Below, piece after piece: positions 29,776 through 38,159 of a stretch of 64,000 nt of DNA. A program made the position numbers and the translations under genes. Under the pieces are notes generated by a model that saw only the letters and a program-made list of their open reading frames with translations, searched no databases and was not told the DNA's origin. The DNA lies in contig JANQOE010000109.1 in assembly GCA_028279245.1 (NCBI GenBank), positions 1-64,000 on the forward strand, in the 5' to 3' direction. Source of the DNA: Alphaproteobacteria bacterium. GTDB lineage: Bacteria; Pseudomonadota; Alphaproteobacteria; UBA6615. Positions within the stretch are counted from its first letter, which is position 1. Each line of letters opens with the position of its first letter.

Positions 29776-30576
29776 TGGCGCCGCACCGACATTGCCGGAG
29801 ATCCGCCGCGCCGCCTCCATCAAGTCGCGGCCAAGCGTGTGCAGCCGCTGCGTATCGAGGCGTTCCTTCGGACCGGCGACGGTGATCGCCGCAATGGGCC
29901 GGCCACCATGGTCGATGACGGGAGCAGCCACGGCGGTGACGCCCTTCACATGTTCCTCGTCGGACAATGCGTAACCGCGGGCGCGGGCCAACGCGAAATC
30001 AGCGCGCAACGCTTCTTCGGACACGATCGTCGTTCCGGTGTGGGCGGTCAGGTCCGAGCCGCGCAGCACCTGACGCTGACTGTGGGGCGGCAGGAACGCG
30101 GCGATCGCCTTGCCCCCGGCGGTGCAATAGGCGGGGACGCGTCGTCCCACCTCGATCCTGAAACCAAATGGACCGGCACCGTTACGCTGATCGATGTAGA
30201 GGATCTCCGCATCCGCGAGTTCGCACAGCGCAACGGTCTCGCGCTCCTGCTGCGCCAGCCGTTCCAGCTCCGGTTCAGCGGCGCCGCGCAAGTCGAATGC
30301 CTCCCAGACCTGGTGCGCCAGTTCGAAAAAGCGATGCCCGAGGCGATAGGTCTGATCGGTCTCATCCAAACGCACGAAGCGAAATTGAATGAGGGCACTC
30401 AGGATCCGATGCAGCGTGGCTTTTGGCAGCCCTGTTTCGCCGATCAGTTCGGTGAAACGCAGCGGCCGGTCGCTGGCGCCGATGATATCCAAGACGGCCA
30501 AGCCCTTCGCCAGAGCGGCAGACCCGGTGGGAAGGTCTCGTTCGGCGACACGTGGGCTCTGTTTTCCGTCGGGCAT
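29485..30576 (-). CDS. IclR-family transcriptional regulator, fused in frame to SMP-30 N-terminus
   Basis: 363 residues in this frame. Winged HTH at about 18-80 ('KGLAVLDIIGASDRPLRFTELIGETGLPKATLHRILSALI'), effector domain about 95-262 ('YIDQRNGAGPFGFRIEVGRRVPAYCTAGGKAIAAFL', 'GYALSDEEHVKGVTAVAAPVIDHGGRPIAAI'). Instead of stopping near residue 265 the frame continues directly into an SMP-30 lactonase until a frameshift. Such a joined regulator/lactonase could sense its own substrate or product. Likely controls the operon it sits in through the palindrome at 36978-36994. Confidence 0.85.
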   Translation of the reverse strand: MPDGKQSPRVAERDLPTGSAALAKGLAVLDIIGASDRPLRFTELIGETGLPKATLHRILSALIQFRFVRLDETDQTYRLGHRFFELAHQVWEAFDLRGAAEPELERLAQQERETVALCELADAEILYIDQRNGAGPFGFRIEVGRRVPAYCTAGGKAIAAFLPPHSQRQVLRGSDLTAHTGTTIVSEEALRADFALARARGYALSDEEHVKGVTAVAAPVIDHGGRPIAAITVAGPKERLDTQRLHTLGRDLMEAARRISGNVGAAPMNIRPPRRDVRPDPNVECVLPWAAYLGEGPVWDAAHERLIWVDILAPAVHAFTPATGHNSSMNLPRLVGSLVHRRSGGFAALTKMAWSPSTSTQVF

Positions 30577-30580
30577 GGCG

Positions 30581-31717
30581 TTAGTTGATGGCTTGCTCGG
30601 AAGCTGGATCGAAGAGGTGAATGCGATCGGGTTCGAAGCTCAGCGGCAACGGCGCGCCTTCTTCGATGCGGCCGACATTCATCAGGCGGGCGATCATCGT
30701 ATTAGCGCGCCGGTCCTCATCTTGCGAGACGAATGTGGCGTGGCCCACCGTGTTGGCTGTCGGCACCGGGAAATAGACGTAGCGTTCACTGCCAAGGCTC
30801 TCGACGAGGTTCGGGCGCACGACCGTGCTGTGCGTACCGTTGCCAATCGACATATGCTCAGGCCGGAGCCCGACCAATACATCCTGTTCCGCGTACCGCG
30901 CAAAGATGTCCGGCGCAAGCTGCACCGGTAAGGTGGCATCCCCAAACTCGATGACTGGACGATCCGGCCCTTTTGTCAATCTCGACTGAAAGAAATTCAT
31001 CGCCGGCGAGCCGACAAATCCGGCAACGAAGGCGTTGGCAGGCTGCTCGAACATGGTGTCCGGGTCGGCGACCTGCTGCACCACGCCATTGCGCATCAGA
31101 ACGATCCGGTTGGCCATCGTCATAGCCTCCGTCTGATCGTGTGTCACATAGATCGTGGTCACCCCGATCCGTTGATGCAAAGCGCCGATTTCGGCCCGCA
31201 TATGGACCCGCAATTTCGCATCAAGATTTGACAGCGGCTCGTCCATCAAGAACGCCTGCGGCTCGCGCACAATGGCGCGTCCAAGAGCTACGCGTTGGCG
31301 CTGGCCACCGGACAGGGCCCGCGGCCGGCGGTCGAGCAGGGACTCGATATCGAGGATCCGTGCGACCTCCTGCACGCGGCGATCGATTTCCACCCTCGGC
31401 TGATGCCGCATCCTGAGGCCGAACGCGATATTGCTACGCACGCTCAAATGCGGATAGAGCGCATAGTTCTGGAACACCATGGCAATGTCACGCCGCGCCG
31501 GAGCGAACTCGGTAACATCGCGGTCACCAATCCAAACGCGTCCTGACGTTGCCGGTTCCAGCCCGGCTATAATCTTGAGCGCCGTCGATTTGCCGCAGCC
31601 CGATGGACCGACAAACACCACGAACTCACCGTCGGCAACATCGAGGGAGAAGTCGTCAAGGGCGACAACCGCACCACCGTAGACCTTGCGCACGCCCTCG
31701 AGTCTCATTTCGGCCAT
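30581..31717 (-). CDS. ABC importer ATPase, MalK/UgpC type
   Basis: 378 residues. Walker A 'GPSGCGKSTALKIIAGLE', signature 'LSGGQRQRVALGRAI', Walker B 'AFLMDEPLSNLDAKLR', H-loop 'TTIYVTHDQTEAMTMA', then a C-terminal OB-type regulatory domain from about 240 ('LVGLRPEHMSIGNG'). These are the marks of CUT1 carbohydrate importers. It lies 1 bp from a MalG-like permease gene and just before the IclR-type regulator gene, so it is part of the same transcript. Confidence 0.95.
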   Translation of the reverse strand: MAEMRLEGVRKVYGGAVVALDDFSLDVADGEFVVFVGPSGCGKSTALKIIAGLEPATSGRVWIGDRDVTEFAPARRDIAMVFQNYALYPHLSVRSNIAFGLRMRHQPRVEIDRRVQEVARILDIESLLDRRPRALSGGQRQRVALGRAIVREPQAFLMDEPLSNLDAKLRVHMRAEIGALHQRIGVTTIYVTHDQTEAMTMANRIVLMRNGVVQQVADPDTMFEQPANAFVAGFVGSPAMNFFQSRLTKGPDRPVIEFGDATLPVQLAPDIFARYAEQDVLVGLRPEHMSIGNGTHSTVVRPNLVESLGSERYVYFPVPTANTVGHATFVSQDEDRRANTMIARLMNVGRIEEGAPLPLSFEPDRIHLFDPASEQAIN

Positions 31718-31718
31718 A

Positions 31719-32549
31719 CTACTTCTCCGCGCCCGCCGTTAGTCCGCCAACCAGGTACCGCTCGAGCACCATGTAGACGATGACAATTGGAATCGCCGCC
31801 ATCAACGAGGCGGCCATGATCTCGTTCCAGTCGGTGATGAACTCGCCTTTTAGCGATGCAATGCCCATGTTGGCCGTCCACTTGGTCTGCTCCACGGTCA
31901 GGAACGTCCGGGCATAGATGAAGTCGGACCAGGACAGGACAAAGCCGTACAGCGCCGTTGCCGCCAATCCCGGTGTGGCCACCGGCAGAATGACCTTGAA
32001 TAACGCACCCAACTGCGAGCAGCCGTCGACCATCGCCGCCTGCTCCAACTCGCGCGGGATCGAATCGAAGTAGCCTTTGAGCATCCAGGTGCTGAACGGG
32101 ACGATCAGCGTGGAGTGCGCGAGAATGATCGACCACAGGCTGCCGATCAGCCGAAACTCGCGAAAGATCGCGAACAACGGTATCACCAACAACGTCGCCG
32201 GCAGCATCTTGCTCACCAGGATGAACAGTCCCAGGGTCTGACCGCCGCGCACACGAAACCGCGATAGGCTGTAGGCGGCAAACACGGAGACGCTCATCGA
32301 CAGCAGCACGGCGGCGGTCGCGGCCAGAGCCGAGTTCGACAGCCATAACAGCATTGGCCGCGTTTCCAGGATTTGCTGGAAGATCTGCCACTGCGGCGCG
32401 TCTGGAAAGATCTGGGGCGGAAACGCACGCAACTGGGCCGACGGCGAGATTGCCGTCACGAACATCCAATAGATCGGGAACAGCAGCAGTGCGCAGGTCA
32501 AGATGACCGTCACATACAGCAATACGCTTTGCGGTATCGTTCGGCGCAT
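31719..32549 (-). CDS. Carbohydrate ABC importer permease, MalG type
   Basis: 276 residues, six membrane helices. The EAA loop contacting the ATPase is 'IPRELEQAAMVDGCSQLGALFKVILPVATPGLAATAL', preceded by 'STWMLKGYFDSIP', the CUT1 MalG form. N-terminal helix at about 10-32 ('VLLYVTVILTCALLLFPIYWMF'). Ten base pairs separate it from the partner permease. Together they would form the channel heterodimer. Confidence 0.94.
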   Translation of the reverse strand: MRRTIPQSVLLYVTVILTCALLLFPIYWMFVTAISPSAQLRAFPPQIFPDAPQWQIFQQILETRPMLLWLSNSALAATAAVLLSMSVSVFAAYSLSRFRVRGGQTLGLFILVSKMLPATLLVIPLFAIFREFRLIGSLWSIILAHSTLIVPFSTWMLKGYFDSIPRELEQAAMVDGCSQLGALFKVILPVATPGLAATALYGFVLSWSDFIYARTFLTVEQTKWTANMGIASLKGEFITDWNEIMAASLMAAIPIVIVYMVLERYLVGGLTAGAEK

Positions 32550-32559
32550 CGATCGCTCC

Positions 32560-33528
32560 CTAATACATCGACTTGGCCATGCGGGAGACCATGAGCCTTG
32601 TCGCCAGTACGCAAATCACCAGCGTGACAACACCGATCGCCGACGCGAAGCCCATCCGGAAGAATCCGAACGCCTGCTCATAGGTCATCATCGACAGGGT
32701 CTGCGTCGCACCAATCGGGCCGCCGCCGGTCAGGATGAAGACGACCGCGAAGTCCCGGAACACCCAAAGCACGACCAGGATCATTGTCACGCCGAAGACG
32801 GGCAGCAAGCTGGGCAAGGTAATCCAGAACAGTCTTTGCCACGCGCCGGCCCCGTCGACCTTCGCAGCCTGGTAGTGATCTTCCGGAATCGCCTGTAGGC
32901 CGGCGAGCAGCATGATCGAAACGAACGGATAGCCTTTCCAGATCATGACGATCGAGACGACAAGAAACGCGGGTACCGGCTGTGACAACCAGGCGATGGG
33001 TTTGTCCGCCAAATCCAGCGTCACCAACAGCCAGTTGATCAAACCGAAGGAGCTGTCGAACATCCACCACCAGGTGACCACCGCGATGACCTCCGGTACG
33101 GCCCAAGGCAGCGCGACGAACAGGCGGGCCAAGGTGCGGCCCTTGAAATGCTGGTTCACCAGTAACGCTGTCGCTAGGCCGATCGCGAAACAAGCCGACG
33201 TCACGACGACAATGAGCTTCAACGAAACCCAGGAGGCCCGCCAAAACTCGGCGGAACCAAACAGCTTCGTATAGTTGTCGAGGGTGTAGGGTTCGCGCGT
33301 CTCGCCAATGCGCGGAATGTCGACGTCCTGTAGGCTCAGATCGACCGAGAGCAGAATCGGGTAGACGAGGATAACGAAGATCAGCAGCACCGCCGGCGCC
33401 AGCAGAATGTAGCCGAGCTTGTCGGCGTGGCGTGGGCTTGACAGATCAAGGGCACGCAGACGCCCAATCCACGACGAACTGCCGAGCGTCCGCTCCGTGC
33501 GATTCTGTAGATCTGTTTGCACAGCCAT
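32560..33528 (-). CDS. Carbohydrate ABC importer permease, MalF type
   Basis: 322 residues from an internal ATG ('MAVQTDLQNRT'), preferred because the longer frame upstream enters the intergenic hairpin. Helix 1 at about 40-62 ('LGYILLAPAVLLIFVILVYPILLSVDL'); EAA loop 'LQAIPEDHYQAAKVDGAGAWQRLFWITLPSLLPV'. Periplasmic 'GETREPYTLDNYTKLFGSAEFW' is the common CUT1 pattern. Follows the binding-protein gene across a strong hairpin. Confidence 0.93.
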   Translation of the reverse strand: MAVQTDLQNRTERTLGSSSWIGRLRALDLSSPRHADKLGYILLAPAVLLIFVILVYPILLSVDLSLQDVDIPRIGETREPYTLDNYTKLFGSAEFWRASWVSLKLIVVVTSACFAIGLATALLVNQHFKGRTLARLFVALPWAVPEVIAVVTWWWMFDSSFGLINWLLVTLDLADKPIAWLSQPVPAFLVVSIVMIWKGYPFVSIMLLAGLQAIPEDHYQAAKVDGAGAWQRLFWITLPSLLPVFGVTMILVVLWVFRDFAVVFILTGGGPIGATQTLSMMTYEQAFGFFRMGFASAIGVVTLVICVLATRLMVSRMAKSMY

Positions 33529-33560
33529 CGCGGCTTCCCCAGGCCAGTTGGTAAGGCTTG

Positions 33561-33593
33561 GCGGTTCCGCGTCCGCTGGAGACACGGAACCGC
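33561..33593 (-). terminator. Intra-operon hairpin after sugar-binding-protein gene
   Basis: Arms of 13 bp (GCGGTTCCGTGTC/GACGCGGAACCGC, one T-G wobble on the RNA) with a 7-nt loop, beginning 13 nt after the binding-protein stop. No T run. Likely protects the 3' end of the binding-protein message or partly terminates. Confidence 0.65.
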
Positions 33594-33605
33594 GCTGCTG
33601 CCGTC

Positions 33606-34874
33606 TTATTGCAGCGCCTCTGCCTCCGTCTGCAGGCGCGCCGCAACTTCTGCCGGGTCGAGGTCTTCGATAACCATCCGCTGCACCTCGTTGCGGACGA
33701 TCTTCGCGAACTCGTTGAACTGGATCTCCAGCCCCAGCGGAATACGGTCGACACCCGCTGCCGCTGCAGCCTGCTGGGTTTCGATCAACAGATCAAAGTG
33801 CGGTACCGCCTCGTAGACGCTGTCCCTTACCGCACCGGGACGCGGGGCCGGAGAAGCGCCTTCTTGGGCAAAACGTTTCTGGAACTCCTCGGAGGTGACG
33901 ATTTCGATGAAGTCCCAAACTAACTCCTTCTTCTCCTGGGAGATGTCGGACGGCATCGTGATGACGTTCGAGGAGCCGCCAACTGGGGGGCTGAATGGCG
34001 GCGGCGCCAGCTTTAGGTGCTTAAAGACCTCCGGATCCGCACCGCGCATGACACCGTAGACCCATGGCCCATCGACGCGCATGGCAACGCGCTCCTCGTT
34101 GAACAACTGACGGGTGTCGTTGGATGTCATGTCGACCGGCGTGAGGCCTTCGGTTAGGACGGTCTTCCAGCGCGCCAGGCCTTCAATCATCTCCGGTGTG
34201 TTCATGGCGGGCTTGCCTTCGCTGTCGGTCCAATAGCCGCCAGCGTCTAGGATGTAGTTCAGCATTTCGTGCGTGTACTGGTTGCCGGCTGTCGTGTGAT
34301 GGCCGATACCGAATTGGTCGATGATGCCGTCACCGTCCGTGTCGACGGTCAGCGCGCGCGCCGCGGCCATGTATTCGTCGTAGGTCGTCGGCACTGCGAT
34401 CCCGGCTTCCGAGAGGAGCCGCTCGTTGTAGGCCATCACAAAGCCGAAATAGAGCAGCATGATGCAGTTGGTCGTGCCTTCCCAGACGCACTTGTCCTGG
34501 CCGGCCCAATCGGTCAAATCGAGGTCCGACTGCTCAATCCACGGCCCGAGGTCTTCGAGCCAGCCATTGTCGGCGAACTTTTGGTATTCGAACGACGCAA
34601 GGTGGACGATTTCAGGTGGCGAGCCGCTCGCGAACAACGTCGTCATGGTGTCCGCATACTCGGGACGGGCGACGTTTGAGAGTTCGACCGTCACGCCCGG
34701 ATGGGTTGCTTCGAATTCGGCGATCGCCTGGTTCCACCAGTCGCCATAGCCACGTTCATTGACCTGCCAACTGATGAACTTCAGCGTTTCCGCCTGCGCC
34801 GGCGCGCCGGCGAGCAACAGTCCGGTACCGGCTGCCACAGCCAGAACGGCTTTCAAAGTTAGGTGAGATTTCAT
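33606..34874 (-). CDS. Extracellular solute-binding protein, sugar type (family 1)
   Basis: 422 residues, good ribosome-binding site (GGGAGGAAAAG). Signal peptide 1-28 ('LAVAAGTGLLLAGAPAQA'), then the MalE-like fold: 'LKFISWQVNERGYGDWWNQAIAEFEATHPGVTVEL', 'PEIVHLASFEYQKFADNGWLEDL', 'GDGIIDQFGIG' and 'GGSSNVITMPSDISQEKKELVWDFIEIVTS'. Tryptophan-rich N-terminal lobe is compatible with a carbohydrate ligand. Operon position after the enolase-superfamily gene suggests the ligand is that enzyme's sugar acid or a precursor. Confidence 0.93.
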   Translation of the reverse strand: MKSHLTLKAVLAVAAGTGLLLAGAPAQAETLKFISWQVNERGYGDWWNQAIAEFEATHPGVTVELSNVARPEYADTMTTLFASGSPPEIVHLASFEYQKFADNGWLEDLGPWIEQSDLDLTDWAGQDKCVWEGTTNCIMLLYFGFVMAYNERLLSEAGIAVPTTYDEYMAAARALTVDTDGDGIIDQFGIGHHTTAGNQYTHEMLNYILDAGGYWTDSEGKPAMNTPEMIEGLARWKTVLTEGLTPVDMTSNDTRQLFNEERVAMRVDGPWVYGVMRGADPEVFKHLKLAPPPFSPPVGGSSNVITMPSDISQEKKELVWDFIEIVTSEEFQKRFAQEGASPAPRPGAVRDSVYEAVPHFDLLIETQQAAAAAGVDRIPLGLEIQFNEFAKIVRNEVQRMVIEDLDPAEVAARLQTEAEALQ

Positions 34875-34891
34875 CTTTTCCTCCCGATTGC

Positions 34892-36058
34892 TTACGATTT
34901 GAACAACGCGATTGCTTCGTCGGACGGAGCGACACCCAGTCCTGGACCTGTCGGCACAGCGTAAAGACCATCGGCACAGGTCATGTCGCCTGTGATGAAC
35001 CGGTCGGTACGCTCGACGACCGAGTGTTGGAATTCGTGGGCGGGCAGCGAACCGATGGCAGCGCTCGCCTGCAGGCTCGCTGCCAGGAATATCCCGAGCC
35101 CGATCGTCGCATGGGGGATCACCTGGCAGTGATGCGCCTCGGCCGCGTTCGCGATACGCATGAATTGGGTGATGCCGGTATGCCCCATTTCGGGCTGCAG
35201 AATGGCCGCGCAGCGCCGCTCGAGGCGGGGCCGCGCGTCAAAAACAGTGCGCCACTCCTCGCCCAACGCCATTGGTACGCCGACATTCGCAGCGATCTGC
35301 GCCTGCCCATCGATATCTTCCGGCTTGCACGGCGCTTCGGCAAACCAGGGGCCAAACGGCTCCATCTGGCGGATTGTGGCGATCGCCTCGATAGGCGAAT
35401 ACATCCAGTGCAAGTCCACTGCGATCTGCGCGGTGTCGCCAAGTCTTTCGCGCAACGCGCGGAGCTCGGGGATCACGCCATCGTCGGCCACGCTTGCCGC
35501 GAACTTAAAAAGACTGAAGTTGCGCGCCTGCCACTCGGCCGCAAGTTCGACCCGCTCGGCCAGGGTCGCGCGTGGCAAACCCGAAACATAGGATGGGATC
35601 GATCCGCGACGTTGCCCGCCAAGCAGTTTGGCAATCGGTTTGTGCGCAAGCTTGCCGCAGATATCCCACAAGGCGATGTCGATCGCCGCGAGCGCATCGA
35701 GATAGAAGCCGCCGGTGTAACCGCGCACGCGCATCAGGTCGTACAGTTGATCGTGGATGGCGGCGACGTCCCATGGGTCGCGCCCCACGACAAACTCGGT
35801 CAGCAAATCCTCGATGATGGCAACGACCGCGCCCGGCGCCACGATGCCGTAGGTTTCCCCCCAGCCGACGGCACCATCCCGAGTCTCGATGCGAACGAGC
35901 ACGCTGCGGTCCATCGTCGGATAAACCGTGCGATTGCCCTGACGCACGAAGTAGCCGCGCGAGTTGGCCTGTTCTCCCGGGCGCAGCCCACCGAGATATG
36001 GCGTGTCACGCGGGATTGTTGCGACGATGGTCTCGATCCGCTGAACTGTGTCGCCCAT
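34892..36058 (-). CDS. Enolase-superfamily (mandelate racemase/muconate lactonizing) enzyme A
   Basis: 388 residues: N-terminal capping domain (1-125) and TIM barrel. Metal ligands visible: D215 ('IAVDLHW'), E241 ('WFAEAP'), E267 ('LGEEWR'). H316 in 'VIPHATIGLG' can be the second-face base. On the other face a single Lys, K185 in 'FKFAAS', is present where MLE members have K-x-K; His217 follows D215. This fits an acid-sugar dehydratase more than a cycloisomerase. It abuts the DapA-like gene (2 bp) that would cleave a 2-keto-3-deoxy sugar acid product. Confidence 0.88.
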   Translation of the reverse strand: MGDTVQRIETIVATIPRDTPYLGGLRPGEQANSRGYFVRQGNRTVYPTMDRSVLVRIETRDGAVGWGETYGIVAPGAVVAIIEDLLTEFVVGRDPWDVAAIHDQLYDLMRVRGYTGGFYLDALAAIDIALWDICGKLAHKPIAKLLGGQRRGSIPSYVSGLPRATLAERVELAAEWQARNFSLFKFAASVADDGVIPELRALRERLGDTAQIAVDLHWMYSPIEAIATIRQMEPFGPWFAEAPCKPEDIDGQAQIAANVGVPMALGEEWRTVFDARPRLERRCAAILQPEMGHTGITQFMRIANAAEAHHCQVIPHATIGLGIFLAASLQASAAIGSLPAHEFQHSVVERTDRFITGDMTCADGLYAVPTGPGLGVAPSDEAIALFKS

Positions 36059-36060
36059 CG

Positions 36061-36996
36061 CTATGCGACCGCTGTCGTCCGCGCGACCGGCTCGGTGACC
36101 AGGAGGTCTTCGAGATCGCGAAGACAGACATCGATTTCACGAAGATCCTGCGCATCAAAGGAGGGCAGCGGCGCCCGGACACCGGTGTTGTGAATGACGC
36201 CGCGGCGAACCAGGACCTCCTTCGTTAGCCGCATCCGAAAGATGGCTTGGATCAGCAGCAGCGGGAGGGAGCGGGCATAGAGACCGCGCGCGCGTTCATG
36301 CTCGCCTTTTCGATGCGCCTGGTACATCGCGACGTGGACGTCCGTGAGTTCGACGGCGGGCATCAAGCCGAGCGCGCCGCGGTTCAACTCGTCTATCGCA
36401 TAGCGGGCCCCCGCACCGCCAAAAACACCGGTCAAGGACGTACCGGCGCTATCCAGAAGGCGGCTGAGCCGCTGACCCGTCGGCGGCGCTTCTTCTTTTG
36501 CGTAACGAACGTTCGCGACCTGACGGGCAACCTTGCCGATCGTCTCGATAGAGAGTCCGGACCCAACCGGCGGCGGTGCGTTTTGCAGCAGGATGGGAAG
36601 CGGCGCGCGCGCCGCGATGTCCTCGAAGAAGCTGGTCACCAAGCTTGCGGTGCTGCCGATCGCTGCCGGCGCCATGACCATCGCCGCGGCCGCACCAACC
36701 TCCGCACCCAATTCGGCAAATCCGGCAACGGCATCTGTGGTGTCGCCGCTTGCCCCGACGATCAGCGGCACCCGTCCGGCAATAGTCTCGGCGACGAGCT
36801 GCAGGGTGCTTTGCCGTTCCTCTGTTGTGAGGAAATCGAACTCGCTGGCGACACCGGGGAAAACGACGCCGTGCGCACCACAAGCGACCGCAAAATCCGC
36901 AACTGCGGCGACCTCATTGGCATCCACTTGCCCGTTCGGCTCGAACAGGGTCGGCAGAACCGGAAAGACTCCTCGGAGTTCCATACTATGGAACAT
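36061..36996 (-). CDS. Dihydrodipicolinate synthase-family lyase (keto-deoxy sugar acid type)
   Basis: 311 residues, class I TIM-barrel lyase. Schiff-base K167 is in 'VRYAKEEAPP'. The catalytic Tyr of DapA (in YNxP) is replaced: the strand reads 'ILLQNAPPPVG', so Gln-Asn stands there. 'FPVLPTLFEPNGQVD' and 'GVVFPGVASEFDFLTTEER' give the N-terminal barrel. I infer aldolase or dehydratase action on the 2-keto-3-deoxy acid made by the neighbouring dehydratase, not lysine synthesis. The start may be M1 or M5; both fall within a 17-bp palindrome that is probably the operator of this operon. Confidence 0.87.
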   Translation of the reverse strand: MFHSMELRGVFPVLPTLFEPNGQVDANEVAAVADFAVACGAHGVVFPGVASEFDFLTTEERQSTLQLVAETIAGRVPLIVGASGDTTDAVAGFAELGAEVGAAAAMVMAPAAIGSTASLVTSFFEDIAARAPLPILLQNAPPPVGSGLSIETIGKVARQVANVRYAKEEAPPTGQRLSRLLDSAGTSLTGVFGGAGARYAIDELNRGALGLMPAVELTDVHVAMYQAHRKGEHERARGLYARSLPLLLIQAIFRMRLTKEVLVRRGVIHNTGVRAPLPSFDAQDLREIDVCLRDLEDLLVTEPVARTTAVA

Positions 36997-37014
36997 TGTT
37001 CTTTTTCATGGAAC
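36978..37014. promoter_or_regulatory. Putative IclR operator over operon start
   Basis: A perfect 17-bp palindrome, GTTCCATACTATGGAAC, overlaps the start codon of the DapA-like gene, and an extra half-site ATGGAAC lies at 37008-37014, 20 bp from the first. IclR-family regulators often bind such TTCCAT/ATGGAA palindromes, and the only IclR gene in the window is in this operon. Confidence 0.55.
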
Positions 37015-37154
37015 TAGAGTAGATGCAGGGTTTTGGAGCGGTCAAGCCGTCTTTCTCACAAGGACCCAATCCGGCCGGCGCCCGGAGATACCGAACCGCG
37101 GCGAGCATTCGGATCAAAGGGAGCGGTGCGCAGATCTAGTGAGAGGGCCCGCCA

Positions 37155-37200
37155 AGCATTTGTTCTTGGCGACGCCTATGCTAAGTCCTGGCCCCGCCTA
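37155..37200. repeat. Intergenic hairpin repeat, copy B
   Basis: CGCCAAG-8 nt-CTTGGCG hairpin followed by GCTAAGTCCTGGCCCCGC, matching copy A at 27973-28020 in order and spacing. It lies immediately before the tRNA-Ser gene and so may contain part of the tRNA promoter (TATGCT). Confidence 0.5.
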
Positions 37201-37204
37201 GTTC

Positions 37205-37294
37205 GGAGGGGTGCCGGAGTGGTCGAACGGGGCGGTCTCGAAAACCGTTGTACCCTCGCGGGTACCGAGGGTTCGAATCCCTCCCCCTCCGCCA
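37205..37294 (+). tRNA. tRNA-Ser (anticodon CGA)
   Basis: 90 nt with encoded CCA. Acceptor GGAGGGG pairs with CCCCTCC, discriminator G. The anticodon loop CTCGAAA gives CGA, reading UCG. The long class II variable arm pairs GTACCC with GGGTAC, and the T arm is GAGGG-TTCGAAT-CCCTC. No repeat of its 3' end was found elsewhere in the window, so there is no sign of use as an attachment site. Confidence 0.95.
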
Positions 37295-37372
37295 AGAACG
37301 GCTGATTTCTGGGGGCTATTCGAGGAAGATCGAGCTAGTATACACTTTGGTAACGCCCAGCGTCATGAGCCC

Positions 37373-38059
37373 TCAACGCTCCATCCCCAGCATTCGCATT
37401 TGTTGCAACATCTGCTCGCCGGATCCGGCAACATGCGCACGGATGACCCGTGCGGCCTGCTCAACATCGTTGGCGCGGAATGCTCCGATGAGTGCCGCGT
37501 GTTCCTCCATGATCTTCCGGAACCGGGCGGGGCTGATGCGGAGGTTGGAGCAGTAGATGCTGAGCGCTTGGCGGTAGCGCCGCCAAGCTTCCGCCGCCAG
37601 CTTGTTGTAATGCCGACGGCAGATGGCCCAGTGGAACGCGCCATCCAATCGGCGAAACGTGACCAGGTCGGTCTCCGGGGTCTTGGCGATTTTCGCCTGA
37701 ATGGCCTCAAGCTCGTCGACCATTTCCGGCTGGGCGTAGTCGGCGAACCAAATAACGAAGTACGGCTCCAGCAACTGCAGAATCTCAAAGATGTTCTGGA
37801 TCGTGACGGCATCCGCCTTCTTTACGGTCGCGCCACGGTTGTGGCTGATTTCGACAAAGCCCTCGCCCTGCATCTGCCGCAGCACCTCGCGCACGGGGCT
37901 GGTGCTGACCCCGTACCGCTTCGCCAACTCTGCAACCTTGAGCCGCTGGCCACCGACCAACACGCCCTTGGAAATGTCGTTCAGCACATGCTCATAGAGT
38001 GAGGACGTCTCATCGTCTGACTGTTCGCCGAACCCCCTGATCTCGCTCGTTTTCAGCAT
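37373..38059 (-). CDS. GntR-family regulator, FCD type
   Basis: 228 residues from an ATG with GGAG 7 nt upstream; a TTG further up is less likely. Winged HTH at about 15-80 ('YEHVLNDISKGVLVGGQRLKVAELAKRYGVSTSPVREVLRQMQGEGFVEI'), then the all-helical FCD ligand domain. Metal-binding FCD residues are seen as Asp and His in 'RRLDGAFHWAICRRHYNKL'. Divergent from the sulfatase-dehydratase-importer operon, so probably its repressor with a sugar-acid-type inducer. Confidence 0.9.
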   Translation of the reverse strand: MLKTSEIRGFGEQSDDETSSLYEHVLNDISKGVLVGGQRLKVAELAKRYGVSTSPVREVLRQMQGEGFVEISHNRGATVKKADAVTIQNIFEILQLLEPYFVIWFADYAQPEMVDELEAIQAKIAKTPETDLVTFRRLDGAFHWAICRRHYNKLAAEAWRRYRQALSIYCSNLRISPARFRKIMEEHAALIGAFRANDVEQAARVIRAHVAGSGEQMLQQMRMLGMER

Positions 38060-38159
38060 GGTTGGCTCCGAATCTGGCAAGCTGCGCGGTGTTGGCCCGA
38101 GGACCGAGCAGGCCGGGGGGCTTGAACCACATCGCTCACGTCTTGCCTAGCACGGTGTC

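Noticed and set aside
37205-37294. tRNA-Ser as integration site of a genomic island
   Set aside because: No copy of the tRNA 3' end, integrase gene or phage gene was found on either side within the window.
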